Origin: Paramacrobiotus metropolitanus
Lineage: Eukaryota > Tardigrada > Eutardigrada > Parachela > Macrobiotidae
Direction of reading: 5' to 3'
Assembly: GCF_019649055.1 (NCBI RefSeq)
Contig: NW_026570335.1
Span: 434,001 to 498,000 of the forward strand
DNA: 64,000 nt
The notes beneath the pieces are model-generated. The model searched no databases and was not told where the DNA came from. It worked only from the letters and a program-made list of their open reading frames with translations. This document shows positions 22,660-34,067 of the stretch, in pieces (position 1 is the first letter of the stretch; every line of letters starts with the position of its first letter). The translations under genes were made by a program, and so were the position numbers.

Positions 22660-23540
22660 AAAGGGTGCGGCGATGGGGCTCAGTTGGGACAGAAGGCAGA
22701 CCCGAAAATCGCTGATAAGTCGGGTAAGGAACGGAGCCTGCAACACAGTCAACACGCTCAACAGTGATCAGCGGGCATAGCTCATACACGGGATCGCAAT
22801 GTAGCAGCATTAACAGCTAGCAGCTCGTCACTCGTATAATGGCCAGGTTGCTGCGGGTCGCCACATCGCTAGCGCAAGTCAGAAAATCAGCTCATCGTTA
22901 AGGGCTGAATGGCGGCGGACGGTGCACTTACCTGCTCAGAAGATAATTCACGGGCCGTAAGTGGCCTGTTGATGCGGGCAACACTAGTCAGCGGATAAAT
23001 ATCACAACACAACCGTCACTCCGTTTCTCATCGTTCTTATACCATACGCACAAAACAAATCGAATCAGGTTTGTTTGTTATAATAGTTACAGCGCGGAAA
23101 CCCTGGCGTTAGCTGTAAAAATGAAACAGCGAAGAACTCACGGCGCTGCATATGCAAATTATCGCCGCATGGCGTGCTTGCATGAGACAGAGAGAGACAG
23201 AGGAGAGTGGGAAAGCGTGCGTGTGTGTGTGTGCCTGTCTGTTGCTATGGCGGCTAAGCGAGCGCACATGCTGCGTGCTGGACGGCGGCTCCAGTGTATC
23301 GCTGGTACACGTGCTGTGCGAATCTCAAGGAGACTCGCAGCGCAGCTGCAGCTGTCTGTGCAGGTGAGCACGCGTGCAGCACGACTGCACAGCTGCGACG
23401 GGAGTGTATCGCTCATGCATCTGCTGTGCAGACCTCAAGCAGGTTTGCACCCCAGATGCATTCGGTATAGGGGTGTCGCCCCTGGAAGGGGCGTTTCACA
23501 GCACACCAGAATGATCAGTATTCATCAAGCGTGGCATTTA
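22660..23540. other. Spacer with tandem hairpins
   Basis: Sequence after the serpin fragment has no partner after the second serpin. A (GT)n tract is at 23218-23233. Two related hairpins lie at 23313-23346 and 23417-23459 and a small one at 23467-23485 (CGCCCC/GGGGCG). No coding exon is supported, though open frames run through. Confidence 0.4.
23313..23459. repeat. Two related hairpins in tandem
   Basis: Two ~110 bp-spaced modules share AGTGTATCGCT, then GCTGTGC, then CTCAAG at the loop. Hairpin 1 pairs GCTG...TGCGA.TCTC with GAGA.TCGCA...CAGC. Hairpin 2 pairs GCATCTG..GTGCAGACCT with AGGTTTGCAC..CAGATGC. The arms differ between modules, yet each still folds. Confidence 0.45.
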
Positions 23541-23549
23541 AGCTGCTAT

Positions 23550-24188
23550 GTCTAGACTTCCGGCCCCGACTTTTCTTGCAGCTCAAGCCGTGGTAACCTC
23601 GAGCGTCCACCCATTCATTGCAGACACATCGGTGCGGAGTTACGATCGGTGTACCCAGGCGCAGGCCAACAGCAATTCGAAGTGCGGAATCGTTTAAAAG
23701 GTTCCCCAGGGATGCAGCTGGTAGAGCATCTAGCCACGCTCCGTTGTCCTTGGTGCTTACACCTAGAAGCCGGGCTTGGCTGGAAATGTCTGACTAGGCC
23801 ATTTCAGACAGCGTTTCCACGGCAATTTGTATGACTGGTTCATCCCACACTTTCTGAAATTTTCGGGCTTCAACGGCTGGAAGGTCGACTTCCGTCATAC
23901 GTTGCCACTCAGCTTTGGCGTCGTCGCAGTACACTTCCGGGTCGAAGTCGGTAATTTTGGTTACTAGCCGGGTCACTGAATCAGCCGAGGCCAAAAAGGC
24001 CGGAAGGGCAAGCTTTTCAAGACTCCGGATTCCGAGACCTCCCTCTGCAACAGGAAGTGATGCCTAAGTCCAGTTTATTTCGGTGAGGCTAACGTTTGTG
24101 ATTGCTGATAGGCATTCACGAATCATGGTGTCAAATTCAGTCAGCAGTCCTTTTTGGAGGTAACACCGAGCAGTGCGTAATTTATAGC
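23550..24188 (-). mobile_element. LINE fragment, C-terminal part with restriction-like endonuclease region
   Basis: Minus-strand reading gives EGGLGIRSLEKLALPAFLAS, then ADSVTRLVTKITDF, FQKVWDEPVIQIAVETL, GAWLDALPAASLGNLLND and YHGLSCKKS. This matches the C-terminal half of the LINE at 31637-33003 piece by piece (LALPAYLASIHSVSDLV, GIWLNALPSSHIGNLLDD, GHHGLSC). At least two in-frame stops interrupt it, one just before the ASLPVAEGG segment and one after ETLSEMA. Both ends are missing. It lies directly before the flank of array copy 2. Confidence 0.7.
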
Positions 24189-24189
24189 T

Positions 24190-24462
24190 CATACATTATA
24201 TCTATACACATATTTATACATACATATACATACATAGAAAGGATATACGATACACATACGATACGATATACATAAATTATACATAGACATACATGTATTT
24301 ACATAGACAGATGTATGTATGTATAGATATAATGTTTGTATAGATATATGTATAGATATAATGTATGTATACGTGTACGTATATATACATGTAAGCATGT
24401 ATACTAACAATTGTAAGTGTTTACATGCAAGCCTGTATACATGTACGTATACATGCTTCTAC
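24190..24462. repeat. TATACATA repeat tract before copy 2
   Basis: Same irregular TACATA/TATGTA tract as at 17585-17830, at an offset of about 6.63 kb. It starts almost at the end of the LINE fragment. Confidence 0.7.
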
Positions 24463-25060
24463 ACGTACAGTGGCGCAGTAAACTGCGCTTGTTCTTTTAA
24501 GGATACCGTAAATGAAATGCTCTCCCGTTGTCGTGCAATAGAAGCCAAACTGGTGATCGGTCCTTTCACTTATCACGCGGATCATCGCGTGAGTAGCGTG
24601 ATTACGCAGGTTTCAATCGATTTCCGATAGCGACTTCTGTCGGTCCATCCCGTAAGAAACTAGGAAGCATCAGCTGGGAAGCTTTGTCTTCCGTTGTGTT
24701 TTGTATCCCGCATCCGCGCTTGTGGAACAAGCCGCACTGGCTGTATGTACACGCATAAAGTGACGAGTACGCGAGCTCCACGCACACTGCAAAGAAAAAG
24801 AATCATTGATGATTATTGATTTAACTGGCAATCATATGGGCTGAAGGCAACGTGCTGGGCGTAAGGAAGAACTGGATCCGAGGCTTTGCAGCGGCTGTAC
24901 CCGCAAGACTGCCCCATATGGTCTTCCCAACAATCCCGTGTGGCGAATTTAAGGGATTTCAGACTGTTCTGTGGACACTTTCTAACTGTGATTACAACCG
25001 GAAACGAAAGCAGACTAGCTCTGTTTTCAGTTTTCCGTTTACGACTTTAATTCGGCTCTA
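24463..25060 (+). promoter_or_regulatory. Conserved 5' module of copy 2
   Basis: Differs from the copy 1 module by only a few substitutions and small indels. The palindrome is at 24473-24488. The last ~120 bp before the ATG at 25061 looks identical to copy 1. Confidence 0.5.
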
Positions 25061-28000
25061 ATGGGGAAATTCGGCCTGACATTCGCGGCTATCCTTAACC
25101 GCGACCAGACCTGGGCCTACCATGAGATCATTACGGAGGCCCTGTTCGTGTTGTGGACCGGATGCCATTTGTCCTTGAAGTTCGGTACGCGCTTCTTCCC
25201 GGAATGGGAGACAACGCGCATCGACCCGGACAGCTACACCAGCCTCGATCTTCTCCTGTGGCAACTGCTGGGTCAGGTGGGCTTATGTATTTCTGATATT
25301 TAAAGGTTACGCATAGAAGAAAAAATGAATGCTTCGATTCTGTTTTGCTCGCTTCTGTGAGTGGCAACTCACCAAAGCATATTTTTCAGCTCAAATGCTT
25401 TAGATAACAAGTTGGATACTGCTATAGTGTACCTCATAATATAATTCAATCTTGCGAAGGTCAATACAAAAAATCAATAATTCTACACTCTGTACAGTAG
25501 TACACACTGTTACAGTGCAGAGTGCGGTGCATGTTTTCTCCACAATATGTAATTGTAAGTCGATTTTGGAGAAATTACAATAATCTCGGACTTCCCAGTT
25601 GTCAAGCACAGTACATGAATAGCGGGTGCGACAGTCCATGCCAGCACTGCTTAATTTTAAATGCCAAAAAGTTGTTGCTAACTTATTGTTAGCACTGCAG
25701 TAGTGCACTGTAATTAAGTATGTGCACTGTATAGTATCAGGTAATCAGTTGCTCTGCCATGCTCTGCTGCCCTTTGCATATGAAATCACTTTTCATTTAT
25801 AATCAGATAGTGTTGCACCCTACTACAAAAATAAACGTTTTCTGCATTTTGGACCCGGAAAAATGTGCCCTGGTTTGAGAAGTTTTTAAGGCAGCACCTC
25901 ACCGGGGTTTTATTTTATTTTTCTCTTGGCATATTTAATTGATGAATGCAATCTTGTTTCTCAAATTGACTATGCATTTTTACATCTGTCAGATCTTATT
26001 GTAATTTGTTGTTATTCCCGTTGATAGGATATAACTGGATGTATGTGGGATGACGTCGTCTCCCCGTGGAAGCCTTCCACGCCGCAAACGCCCTCTAATG
26101 CGGTTATGACAAGCACCTGGCGCGGTACTGCCGGCTACGTGGGAGCCGTCGCGGTCGTCGTCCTGACCGTGCTTCTCGGCGTCTCCGTTCTGTGTTCGGC
26201 GTGGGTCAACCGTCACTGGAGATTTTCCCGCTGGACACAACACTTTCGCCACTGTCGGCGTATCACGACCTGGTTCGGCTATAACACGACCTTTAACGGT
26301 GACGAAAGCGACTGGCCTGCGTACGGTGCTACCGGTTGGCGCTTCTGGGCTCTTTGGTGCCTTCTGAGCTTGACCGGTATGACCGTGTTCGCCGGGTTGT
26401 GGCTGGTCTGCTGCGCTCTACCGGTGGTCATTGCGGCGGGACTGACGGTGGCCTGGATCGGCCGACACGTCGGGGAAGAGGCCGTGTTTCCGGCGACGGT
26501 GGTGTGCTTCGGTCTGCTGGCTGTCCATTGCACCGGCCGGATCTGGGGATTCGGGATGAACGAGACGTATTTCACGCAGCTGCACGAGAAAATCAGGTAC
26601 TCGGTTTTCTCCGAATGAAAAAAACCTTTTCAGCATATTAAAACGATGCTCTTAAAGCATCTCAACTGGAACTGCTTACTCAGTGCTGCCAGATGAGCCA
26701 ACAGCAGTTTAGGTTGGAAAAGGATGCGAGGTCACGAAGCACCTATGATTACGATTATCAGAATCGAGAAACACCAGTTTCGCGTTAATCAGCAAGAAAG
26801 ACGTTTTTGTTATGCTGAATAATACCTTGCTTTCTTCAAATACGCTCAAAATAATCCCTGTTCTGAAAATTTAGCCGTGAAGCTTATTTTCTCCCGCAGG
26901 AATGCCACGGGAATCCGTTTTCTCGTGCAGCCGTTGGCGGCTGACCAGAGGAGAGACACTGCACACACATGGGACGCAGCGACCGATGAATCGTTGTTCG
27001 TGCAGCGCGCGAGATGGGGCCGCACCTTCCTCTTGTTAGTGTTTCCGGCGTGGTTGGCTCTGTGCAACCACAGCATGCTCGTGCTGCATGAGCTGCCGTT
27101 CCCGGTCGGCTGGATGGATCCCTTCTTGCATCCGTCAAGGGCTCTCTTGGCATTACCTGACGATTTCTCCAGCGAATCGGTATCCGCCGCGGGAATCGAC
27201 TGGACAACCCCCAACTGCACCGATTGCTGTGACAACTACGCAACGGTATGAACACTTTAACAAGCTGCCTTAGTACGTTTAATGGAATATGGATCAGACA
27301 CGTTTTAATGTTTCCGTTTCCAATGGTAGTCTTTGCTCAAAACTCACATGTTTTCTTAGGGAATGGACCAATCGAGAGCGATGATGTCGTACTACGTTGA
27401 TCTGAAATATCCCCGTGGGCCAACAAGCAATCCGGCCATGGTGACGCTGTTCAACACGGTCTTCTCGCCGCTGACGGAACGCTTCTATTGCGTGTGGATG
27501 ACGATCGTTGCGTGGGCGGTCGGGCTCCCGTTGATTGCCACTGGAACGGCGGGAGCAGTAATTATGGCGGGATGTTGTGGCTCGTTTGTCTTCCGCGGAC
27601 TTATCAAGTAAGTGGATACTTCAACGCATCTAGTAAGCGACCGTAAATTTTACCCGCGCTGTTTTTATGTAGTTCTTAAGAGAAATGGTCCGGTATATGG
27701 TGCCAAAAATGGGATACGTACACTAAAACTTTCGCCGGTTAATAACCAGACTTTTGGTACACGGCAATGCATTTAAACTTATACCCATTTTAGAGCGCCA
27801 TATCTTGGCAACCGGATGCTGCGCGCGCAAACGGTTTTCAGAACAATGTATACAAATCATTTAGCTTTAGAATGACATAAAGTATTACAAAAAAAGTAAT
27901 TTGGAGTGCGCGAAAACGAAAGTTTTAGTGTATGTATCCCAGTTTTAAAGCTATGTACTGGGCCGTTTTCCTTAATGTATACGTAAACGTTTCAAGCACG

Positions 28001-28411
28001 CAGTACTTCGATTCCCAGCGCGTTTTCTAATATCCTTTTTTTATTAGGATACTGAAGATTCTCAGTAACGCGGACGACCTCAACAAGACGAAAACGGAAC
28101 CAGAGGAATGCGCGATCGAGGCCAAGAAACCGTTCTGCGTGTGCGCTTTGTGGGTGGTCTTCGAACGGTACATCCTGGTGGTGTTTTCTCGTTTTATCAT
28201 CTGGTTGTTTATCCCGTTCCCGCTGCTGGAGCTGATGCTGCCGGAGCAGTGGCTGTTGCCGGCTTGGCTGCTACTGCTGAGTGTTGTCGAAGTGGGCTTC
28301 TGGTGGTGGGTGTGGAACTCCCTCTGTAGCGGCTGCCGTGAACGGCGCACAGGCTATGGCCGAGTGAAGACCGCAGCGGAAGATGATGATGCACCACTGT
28401 TGACAATGTAG
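25061..28411 (+). CDS. Multi-pass membrane protein, array copy 2
   Basis: Exons 25061-25276, 26028-26596, 26900-27245, 27360-27607 and 28048-28411, with the same phases as copy 1, giving 580 codons and no break. The protein is nearly the same as copy 1: exon 1 identical by eye, exon 2 identical for about 475 bp, then differing in its last ~80 bp (GFGMNETYFTQLHEK against GFWMNTTYFMQLHEK). Exon 3 is nearly identical, exon 4 has a few changes (TSNPAMVTLFNTVFSPLTERFY), and exon 5 is one codon shorter. Introns 1 and 2 are clearly more diverged than the exons beside them, even at silent sites, which points to gene conversion or a recent partial re-duplication. Function unknown; see copy 1 for topology. 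Confidence 0.75.
27676..27975. mobile_element. TTAA-type MITE in intron 4 of copy 2
   Basis: TTAA stands at both edges (27676-27679 and 27972-27975). Left TIR TTAAGAGAAATGGTCCGGTA, right TIR the imperfect complement (ending CGTTTTCCTTAA). The TTAA duplication fits piggyBac-type MITEs, but the TIR sequence alone does not prove that superfamily. Confidence 0.75.
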
Positions 28412-29704
28412 TACTTGCTTCCCATAAGCTTGCCATTTTAACTGTTTCTTCCTTGGCTCTGGTTCCATCGACCATCATGGACCGACTGTATTTCACAAAA
28501 AAACTTCCAAAATGTATTTGCAAAATGCAGGCGGTCTCATCTGAATCGTCGTATAGATCTGTACACCAATACACAACTAATACAGTTCTGCAGACACGTA
28601 CCTACGGTATGTGCTGTGCTTGTTCCAGCAGCATATTTAGCAAGGAGATTTACGCTCCTGAAATCACCTAGTGGCCTCGCGGATGGTTAGCACCTTTACT
28701 GGTCTTTTGAGTGAGGCGATCATGATACTGTAAGCTCTCACAAATCGAATAGAGCCATGGCATTTCGACCTTCCCATGTGCGATATCAACGTGACAACGA
28801 GAATCCGAAATGCGCAGCGTTTGCCGCGCTAACACTGCAACTTGTATGCAGTGGTACTGGCTAAACATTAAAATAAGCCATCAAAGATCATCGATGATAA
28901 CGACGATCGATCAAAGGCCATCGATGATTTAGGTAAGCTTGTTTATTGATTCAAGTAATTCGTTTTTTGATTTGAATGAGCGTAATTGCTGCTCGTATTC
29001 CAACCCAGGGCTAACCGCTAATAGCGGCTAGCCCTAGCGGGCCGCTATTATTGCAATGATGCTACAAACGATGGGCCTTACGCCACCGCCAACAGCACTA
29101 GGGGTACAGCAGCACTAGCTTAGTACAAACGGCTGACTGCATAACATTAACCCGGCCAAACAGCAGCAAATGTTCATAGTTCATACATGTTACACAACTA
29201 CAGACACCCTTTTACAATTTACAGATAATTCATATAGTTATGGGGACTAAGCAGAGCTCGTTTTTTATGTGCTCCTTTCCCTGTAATGCTACGCCGATTG
29301 TGCTACGCATTTTTATGGCTTTCTTCGCCACTAGCCTAAACAGAAGGAGCAGAAGCAGCCCTACATCCGCTAGATCGACTGGGCGTAAGCCCAAAATAAA
29401 GACAGCATGGACACACATAATTTTACAATCATCAGTACTGTGAATACCGTACACTGCACTTGCAGTAGTTTACTCATGCACTCGTGCTTGCACTTATGCT
29501 CCACATGCCTTTGAATAGTTGCATGCGGCAGAAACACTGCATACAGTGCTTTATCGATTCTTTTGAAACCTTGACTGCAACTCTTTAGTGCGCAGCTGAT
29601 TTAACACGATCCCATGTGATATGTTCTTATATTTCTTTATTAAATAATATAGTATGTCAGTTTGCGTATTACTTTTGTGAATTTCAGAACTATATTAATA
29701 CATT
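28412..29704. other. Spacer between copy 2 and the second serpin
   Basis: The first ~370 bp matches the flank of copy 1. Around 28870-28925 ATCGATGAT words repeat, and near 29015-29045 there is a GCTAACCGC/GCGGCTAGC dyad. No coding exon was recognised before the serpin start. Confidence 0.45.
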
Positions 29705-30985
29705 ATGGCATGCGAAGATCTGTTATTTAGGAATCGTCTGCGCTTCTCTTTTGCTCTGTACAAAACAATGCTGGCTCATCTTTCCAGGAAAGATAATTTG
29801 CTGGTATCACCATTCTCTGCAGAATTGGCCGCTGTTGCGGCATACATTGGAGCGCAGGAAAAAACACGCGGTGAAATAGCGGACGTGTTAGGCTCGACAG
29901 CAGATTACACAGTCGAGGACATTGCTGACTGTTTAACGCAAATTAGCCGCGATGAAGCCCGAGGGATCACGTTTCTCTGCGATGAAATTGAAGGCAGAGG
30001 GTTCATGTACATCCACGATGACCCTAAACAGATCACGGAAGTCTTCGATGAAATCACAAAGATCGCGTTCAAACCAGAAAGTAAGATACGACAGCGAAAG
30101 CGCGCGAACTTTCTGGATTCGCCATAAACCATAACTCATGAGTTGTAGGTATAAAAAATCTCTAGTTTTTAGTTTTCATGCATTGCTTCTGCCGATCATT
30201 TATTCGACTGATTATAGCATCTCAGTTTTTCAGAGTGGATCAAAAACTTTGAATTGTCATCCCGCTTGGGGATTTTTGTCGAAACAAGTCTTCCTGTGAA
30301 CGAACGTTACGTCGAACGCGCACAGAGTCTCGTCAAAGCAGATTGCTTCCCGGTGAAATTTTCAAGTGATCCCGATAGTGCTTGGGAAAATGTGAGAAAC
30401 TTTGTAACGGCGCCAACGAAGGGAAAAGTGCCAAAAATGGGTTATCCAGAATCCCGTCGGCTTTTAATTTAGCATTCGCGACTACTGCTCATCTTCAGTC
30501 TAACTGGGCGAAGCATTTTCCTGGGCACCAGACCACCAAGAAATGGTTCACCCTGGCTACGGGTGCCAAGATCCAGGGGGACACCATGCACGGAACCTTC
30601 ACGCGATTATGCCGATATCGCAAAAGCTGGAGGCTGCACGGCGCTAAAATCCTGGAGCTGCCGTACGTGGGAGATCATTGCAACGCCTATTTCATCCTCC
30701 CTGGCAAGAGACACTGGTTCTCCTGCCCACTGCGCAAAGACAGGCTACGTCATGTCGAGAAGTTGTTGACGCCCGCAGTCTTGCTACAAGAAATCGAGAA
30801 AATGGACTTCCCACACGCTGTAACTGTGGAGATACCGAAATTCTCCTTGAAATGCACCATGGCGGTCGAGAAAATCCTTGCGCAGATGGGTATGCCGACC
30901 GCGTTTTCCGACGACGCTGATCTGTCCGGAATCAGCACACAGTCGCCACTGAAGATTTCTACCATCATGCAGACAGCCGTTTACG
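29705..30985 (+). pseudogene. Serpin, three-quarters of the core, likely inactive
   Basis: Exon 1 (29705-30080, ATG start, donor A|GTAAGA) has NLLVSPFSAELAAVAAYIG and KTRGEIADVLG, the conserved serpin helix A/B region. Exon 2 (from 30234) carries LPVNERYVERAQSLV and VRNFVTAPTKGKVPKM. The rest of the same exon has FATTAHLQSNWAKHF, ILELPYVGD, VEIPKFSLK and ADLSGIS, ending at a donor after TACG (30985). Near 30450 the frame changes and one frame meets a stop, so the exon is not one open frame. No downstream exon with the hinge and reactive-centre loop is found before the LINE at 31637. By family it would be a protease inhibitor; as seen it probably is not made. A sequencing or assembly slip could explain the frame change but not the missing loop. 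Confidence 0.7.
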
Positions 30986-31636
30986 GTGAGCAAAGGTCAT
31001 AGTTTCCTATGGGCTTCTTAGAACTTACATTTTCCAGCATCGAGGGAGAATTTTCCTGACAAATTGTTTCCAGAATTCAAAAGAATTTTTTAAAAAACGC
31101 TTTGCATATTCGCACATTAAATTTTCTCCGTGAAATCAGTATCTCAATTTTTTTATGTGAAGTCGAAGAAACACTGACCGATGACTGTGCCTGCTGAAAA
31201 TCGGGTTGAACACAGGCGAGTTCGGAACACCTTAGCAGATATGTGTCACCCACCGTCAGTATTTACGAATCGTACCCAAGACAGTTTTGAAAAGTTTTAT
31301 CAATCTTTTTGTAAAGAAATAAATGATTTGTCACAGAAAAACAATACAAAAACGGAAAAGAATTGCTGTGAAATAAGAGAGTGGAAGAAACCGTATTTTT
31401 TTGTAAAGTGGTATTAGACGCTCTTCGCTAACTCCTCTATCAGTTTTACAAGGGTGGGAGTCGTTAGATTTTTGATAGTTTTTGCGTTACTTAATATCGG
31501 ACTGCTTATAATAGTAACGTTACTAACGTATATGCACAGTGCGCTGCCAATGCCCTTTTTTATTGACGCATTGTAAAATAACCGAACTGTCAGCTAAAGC
31601 GCACAGGATGTTTCATTGTTATCTTATCTGTTTCAG

Positions 31637-33003
31637 GGATCGACGAAAGCAAGAAGTGCTTAATAATTTTGCTGCCCGACATCCACAGCTGCGCATTGTG
31701 TCCAGTTCTACTCTTACACTGCTCGGGGCCCCCGTGCTGGACGACGCGATTGGCTCATCGCTTACCGAAAAGGCAGCTACACTGGTCAGCGTATGTGAAA
31801 GGTTGAAAATTCTGCCGCGTCACCATGCACTGTATCTCCTCAAACCTTGCCTTGGCGCGCCGAAAGTCGTTTACATGCTGAGATGCTGCAACGCCTGGAG
31901 GTACCCGCTGAAGTTATATGAAATAGACGAGATGCTGCGCTCCTGTTTCCAAACGCTGTCACGACGACTACCCTTGCTGGCGACAGGCCAGTCTTCCCGT
32001 TAGCAGAGGCGGCATCGGCATACGTCGGTCGGAGGAATTAGCACTCCCAGCCTATTTGGCTTCGATTCACTCCGTATCCGATTTAGTATCGAAAATGCTT
32101 CCATTTCGTGCGCCCGTCGTATTTACAGAAGCCCTCGAGCTGTGGAAACAGAAGTCCAACCAACCGGAATTCCCAGAACCAAACTTCCGCAGACAACAGA
32201 AGGCCTGGGATATTCCTCTCTGTAATGTATCTTTATCCACGCTGCTAGATGTTTTCCGGGACGATAAAGTGAACAAAGCGCGGCTTCTCGCACAGTCTAA
32301 ACCAGAAGCCGGCATTTGGCTAAATGCACTGCCTTCCTCTCACATTGGCAATCTCCTAGATGATGACACTTTAAAAATCTCCGTGGGCCTGAGATTGGGA
32401 TTTGCTATATGCGAGCCTCACGAATGTATGAAGTGTCACAAGCATGTCGACAAATATGGGCATCATGGGTTGTCCTGTGCGTTTTCTGCTGGCAGACACC
32501 CACGTCACGGAGCACTGAACAGTATTGTCTGTCGATCTTGTGTCTCGGCTGGGATTCCGGCGAAGTTGGAGCCACGTGGCACGTCGCACACGTCCGAACG
32601 GCGGCCCGATGGCTGCACAACCTTCGCCTGGCAGAGAGGGATGTGTTTAGCTTGGGACGTTACTTGCGTGGACACTGTCGCGCCTTCACACGTTAATTCA
32701 TCAGCAGCCAACGCAGGTGCGATTGCAATGGAGGCAGAAGAAAAAAAGTCAAGATTCTATTTGTATTTGAGTGGCAGATACATTTTTGCGCCAATCGCCT
32801 TCGAAACAATGGGACCATGGGGGCCGTCGGCCATTGCGATTATTAAAGAACTTGGCAAGCGACTGAAACAACACACAGGCGAAGCGCGCTCCCATGAGTT
32901 TTTACGTCAAAGATTATCGCTGGAGATACAGCGGGGAAATGCGGCATCAGTTATGGGGACGATGGAAGGAGCGGAAAAGTTTAATGAAATCTTAATGTTG
33001 TAA
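31637..33003 (+). mobile_element. 5'-truncated LINE, C-terminal RT and restriction-like endonuclease region
   Basis: Two frames in series. The first (31637-32003) resembles the region after the reverse transcriptase core: LGAPVLDDAIGSSL, LPRHHALYLLKPCLGAPKVVYML. The second (from about 31986 to the stop at 33003) has GGIGIRRSEELALPAYLASI and GIWLNALPSSHIGNLL. A zinc motif of the form C-x2-C-x8-H-x4-C follows (CMKCHK...GHHGLSC), then RPDG...WDVTCVD, which fits a PD-(D/E)XK-like endonuclease, and finally FAPIAFETMGPWG and RLSLEIQRGNAASVMGT. A one-base frame change lies near 31990. The catalytic RT is absent. It belongs with LINEs that carry a C-terminal restriction-like endonuclease (R2/R4/NeSL-type and relatives). 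It lies where the last serpin exon would be expected. Confidence 0.75.
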
Positions 33004-33463
33004 AAAACTTTTGCGATGTTTTAAAGTGTTTAATTGTACGTTATACCAAAGGTGAATAAAATAGTATGTCGACGAAAGCGGTACTGACTGCTTCCCTGTA
33101 ACTACGGATCGTTGCATAATCATGTCGTTCTATCCGCAAAACAGGGTGAAGTTTATAGCGAATCGGCCGTTCTTATTTGTCGTATGCCATCAAGAAACAA
33201 ACACCATCTTGTTCATGGGACGCATTTGTAACCCTCTTACCTGAGTCTGCTTTTTTGGGGCCGCATGCTACAGTTTCCAAGTTAACTGTTCGCTACTTCC
33301 CTGCGCCGCGTTGAAACGTGCATAGTGATTATTTTTTAGTTTCGTCAAATTGAGATTTTACTTTACAATGTACCGGTACGATGTGTCAATGGTACATACT
33401 GTACATGTTGTGCACAAAGCTTTCACAATCAGTTTTATACATGTACACATGACTGCTTCTACA
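33004..33463. other. Spacer between LINE and copy 3
   Basis: No gene or repeat end was recognised. A weakened GTACATGT-rich tract near 33370-33460 corresponds to the TATACATA tracts of copies 1 and 2. Confidence 0.4.
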
Positions 33464-34067
33464 GCTACAGTAGCCGTAGTAAACTGCGGTTGCTGTTTGA
33501 AAAATACCGTAATTGAAATGCTCTCCCGCCGTCGTGCAATAAGCCAAACTGGTGAAAGATCCTTTCACTTATCACGCGGATCAGCGTGTGAGTAGCGTGA
33601 TTGCGCCGGTTTCAATCGATTTCCGATACCGGCCTCTGTCGATCCATCACGTAGGAAACTAGAAAGCAACCGCTGGGTTGCTTTCACGTCCGCTGCGTTT
33701 TTCATCCCGCATCTGCGCCCGTGTCAGCCAGCCGCACTGGCTGTATGTATCTGTACAGGCGCAAAGTGAAGAGTACGCTAGCTAAACGTACACTGCAAAG
33801 AAAAAATATTACTGACCATTATTGATTGACTGGAAACCATATCGGCAGCGTGTTTGGCGTAAGGAAGAACATTGATAGACCTGAGCTTTTTAAACGGCTG
33901 CATCCGAAAAACCGCTCCATATGGTGACCCAATAATTCCAGTGCGGAGAATCTCAGGGATTTCTGTAAACCAGACTGTTCAGCAAATATTTTCCTATTCT
34001 GATTATCACCCGAAAACGGAAGTAGACTAGTTTTGAATGTGTCGTGTACGGCCTTAATTTGGATCCA
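33464..34067 (+). promoter_or_regulatory. Conserved 5' module of copy 3
   Basis: Diverged version of the array 5' module, with the palindrome at 33474-33489 (one mismatch) and the ATGCTCTCCCGCCGTCGTGC, CTTTCACTTATCACG and TTTCAATCGATTTCCGA blocks kept. It ends at the ATG at 34068. Confidence 0.45.
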
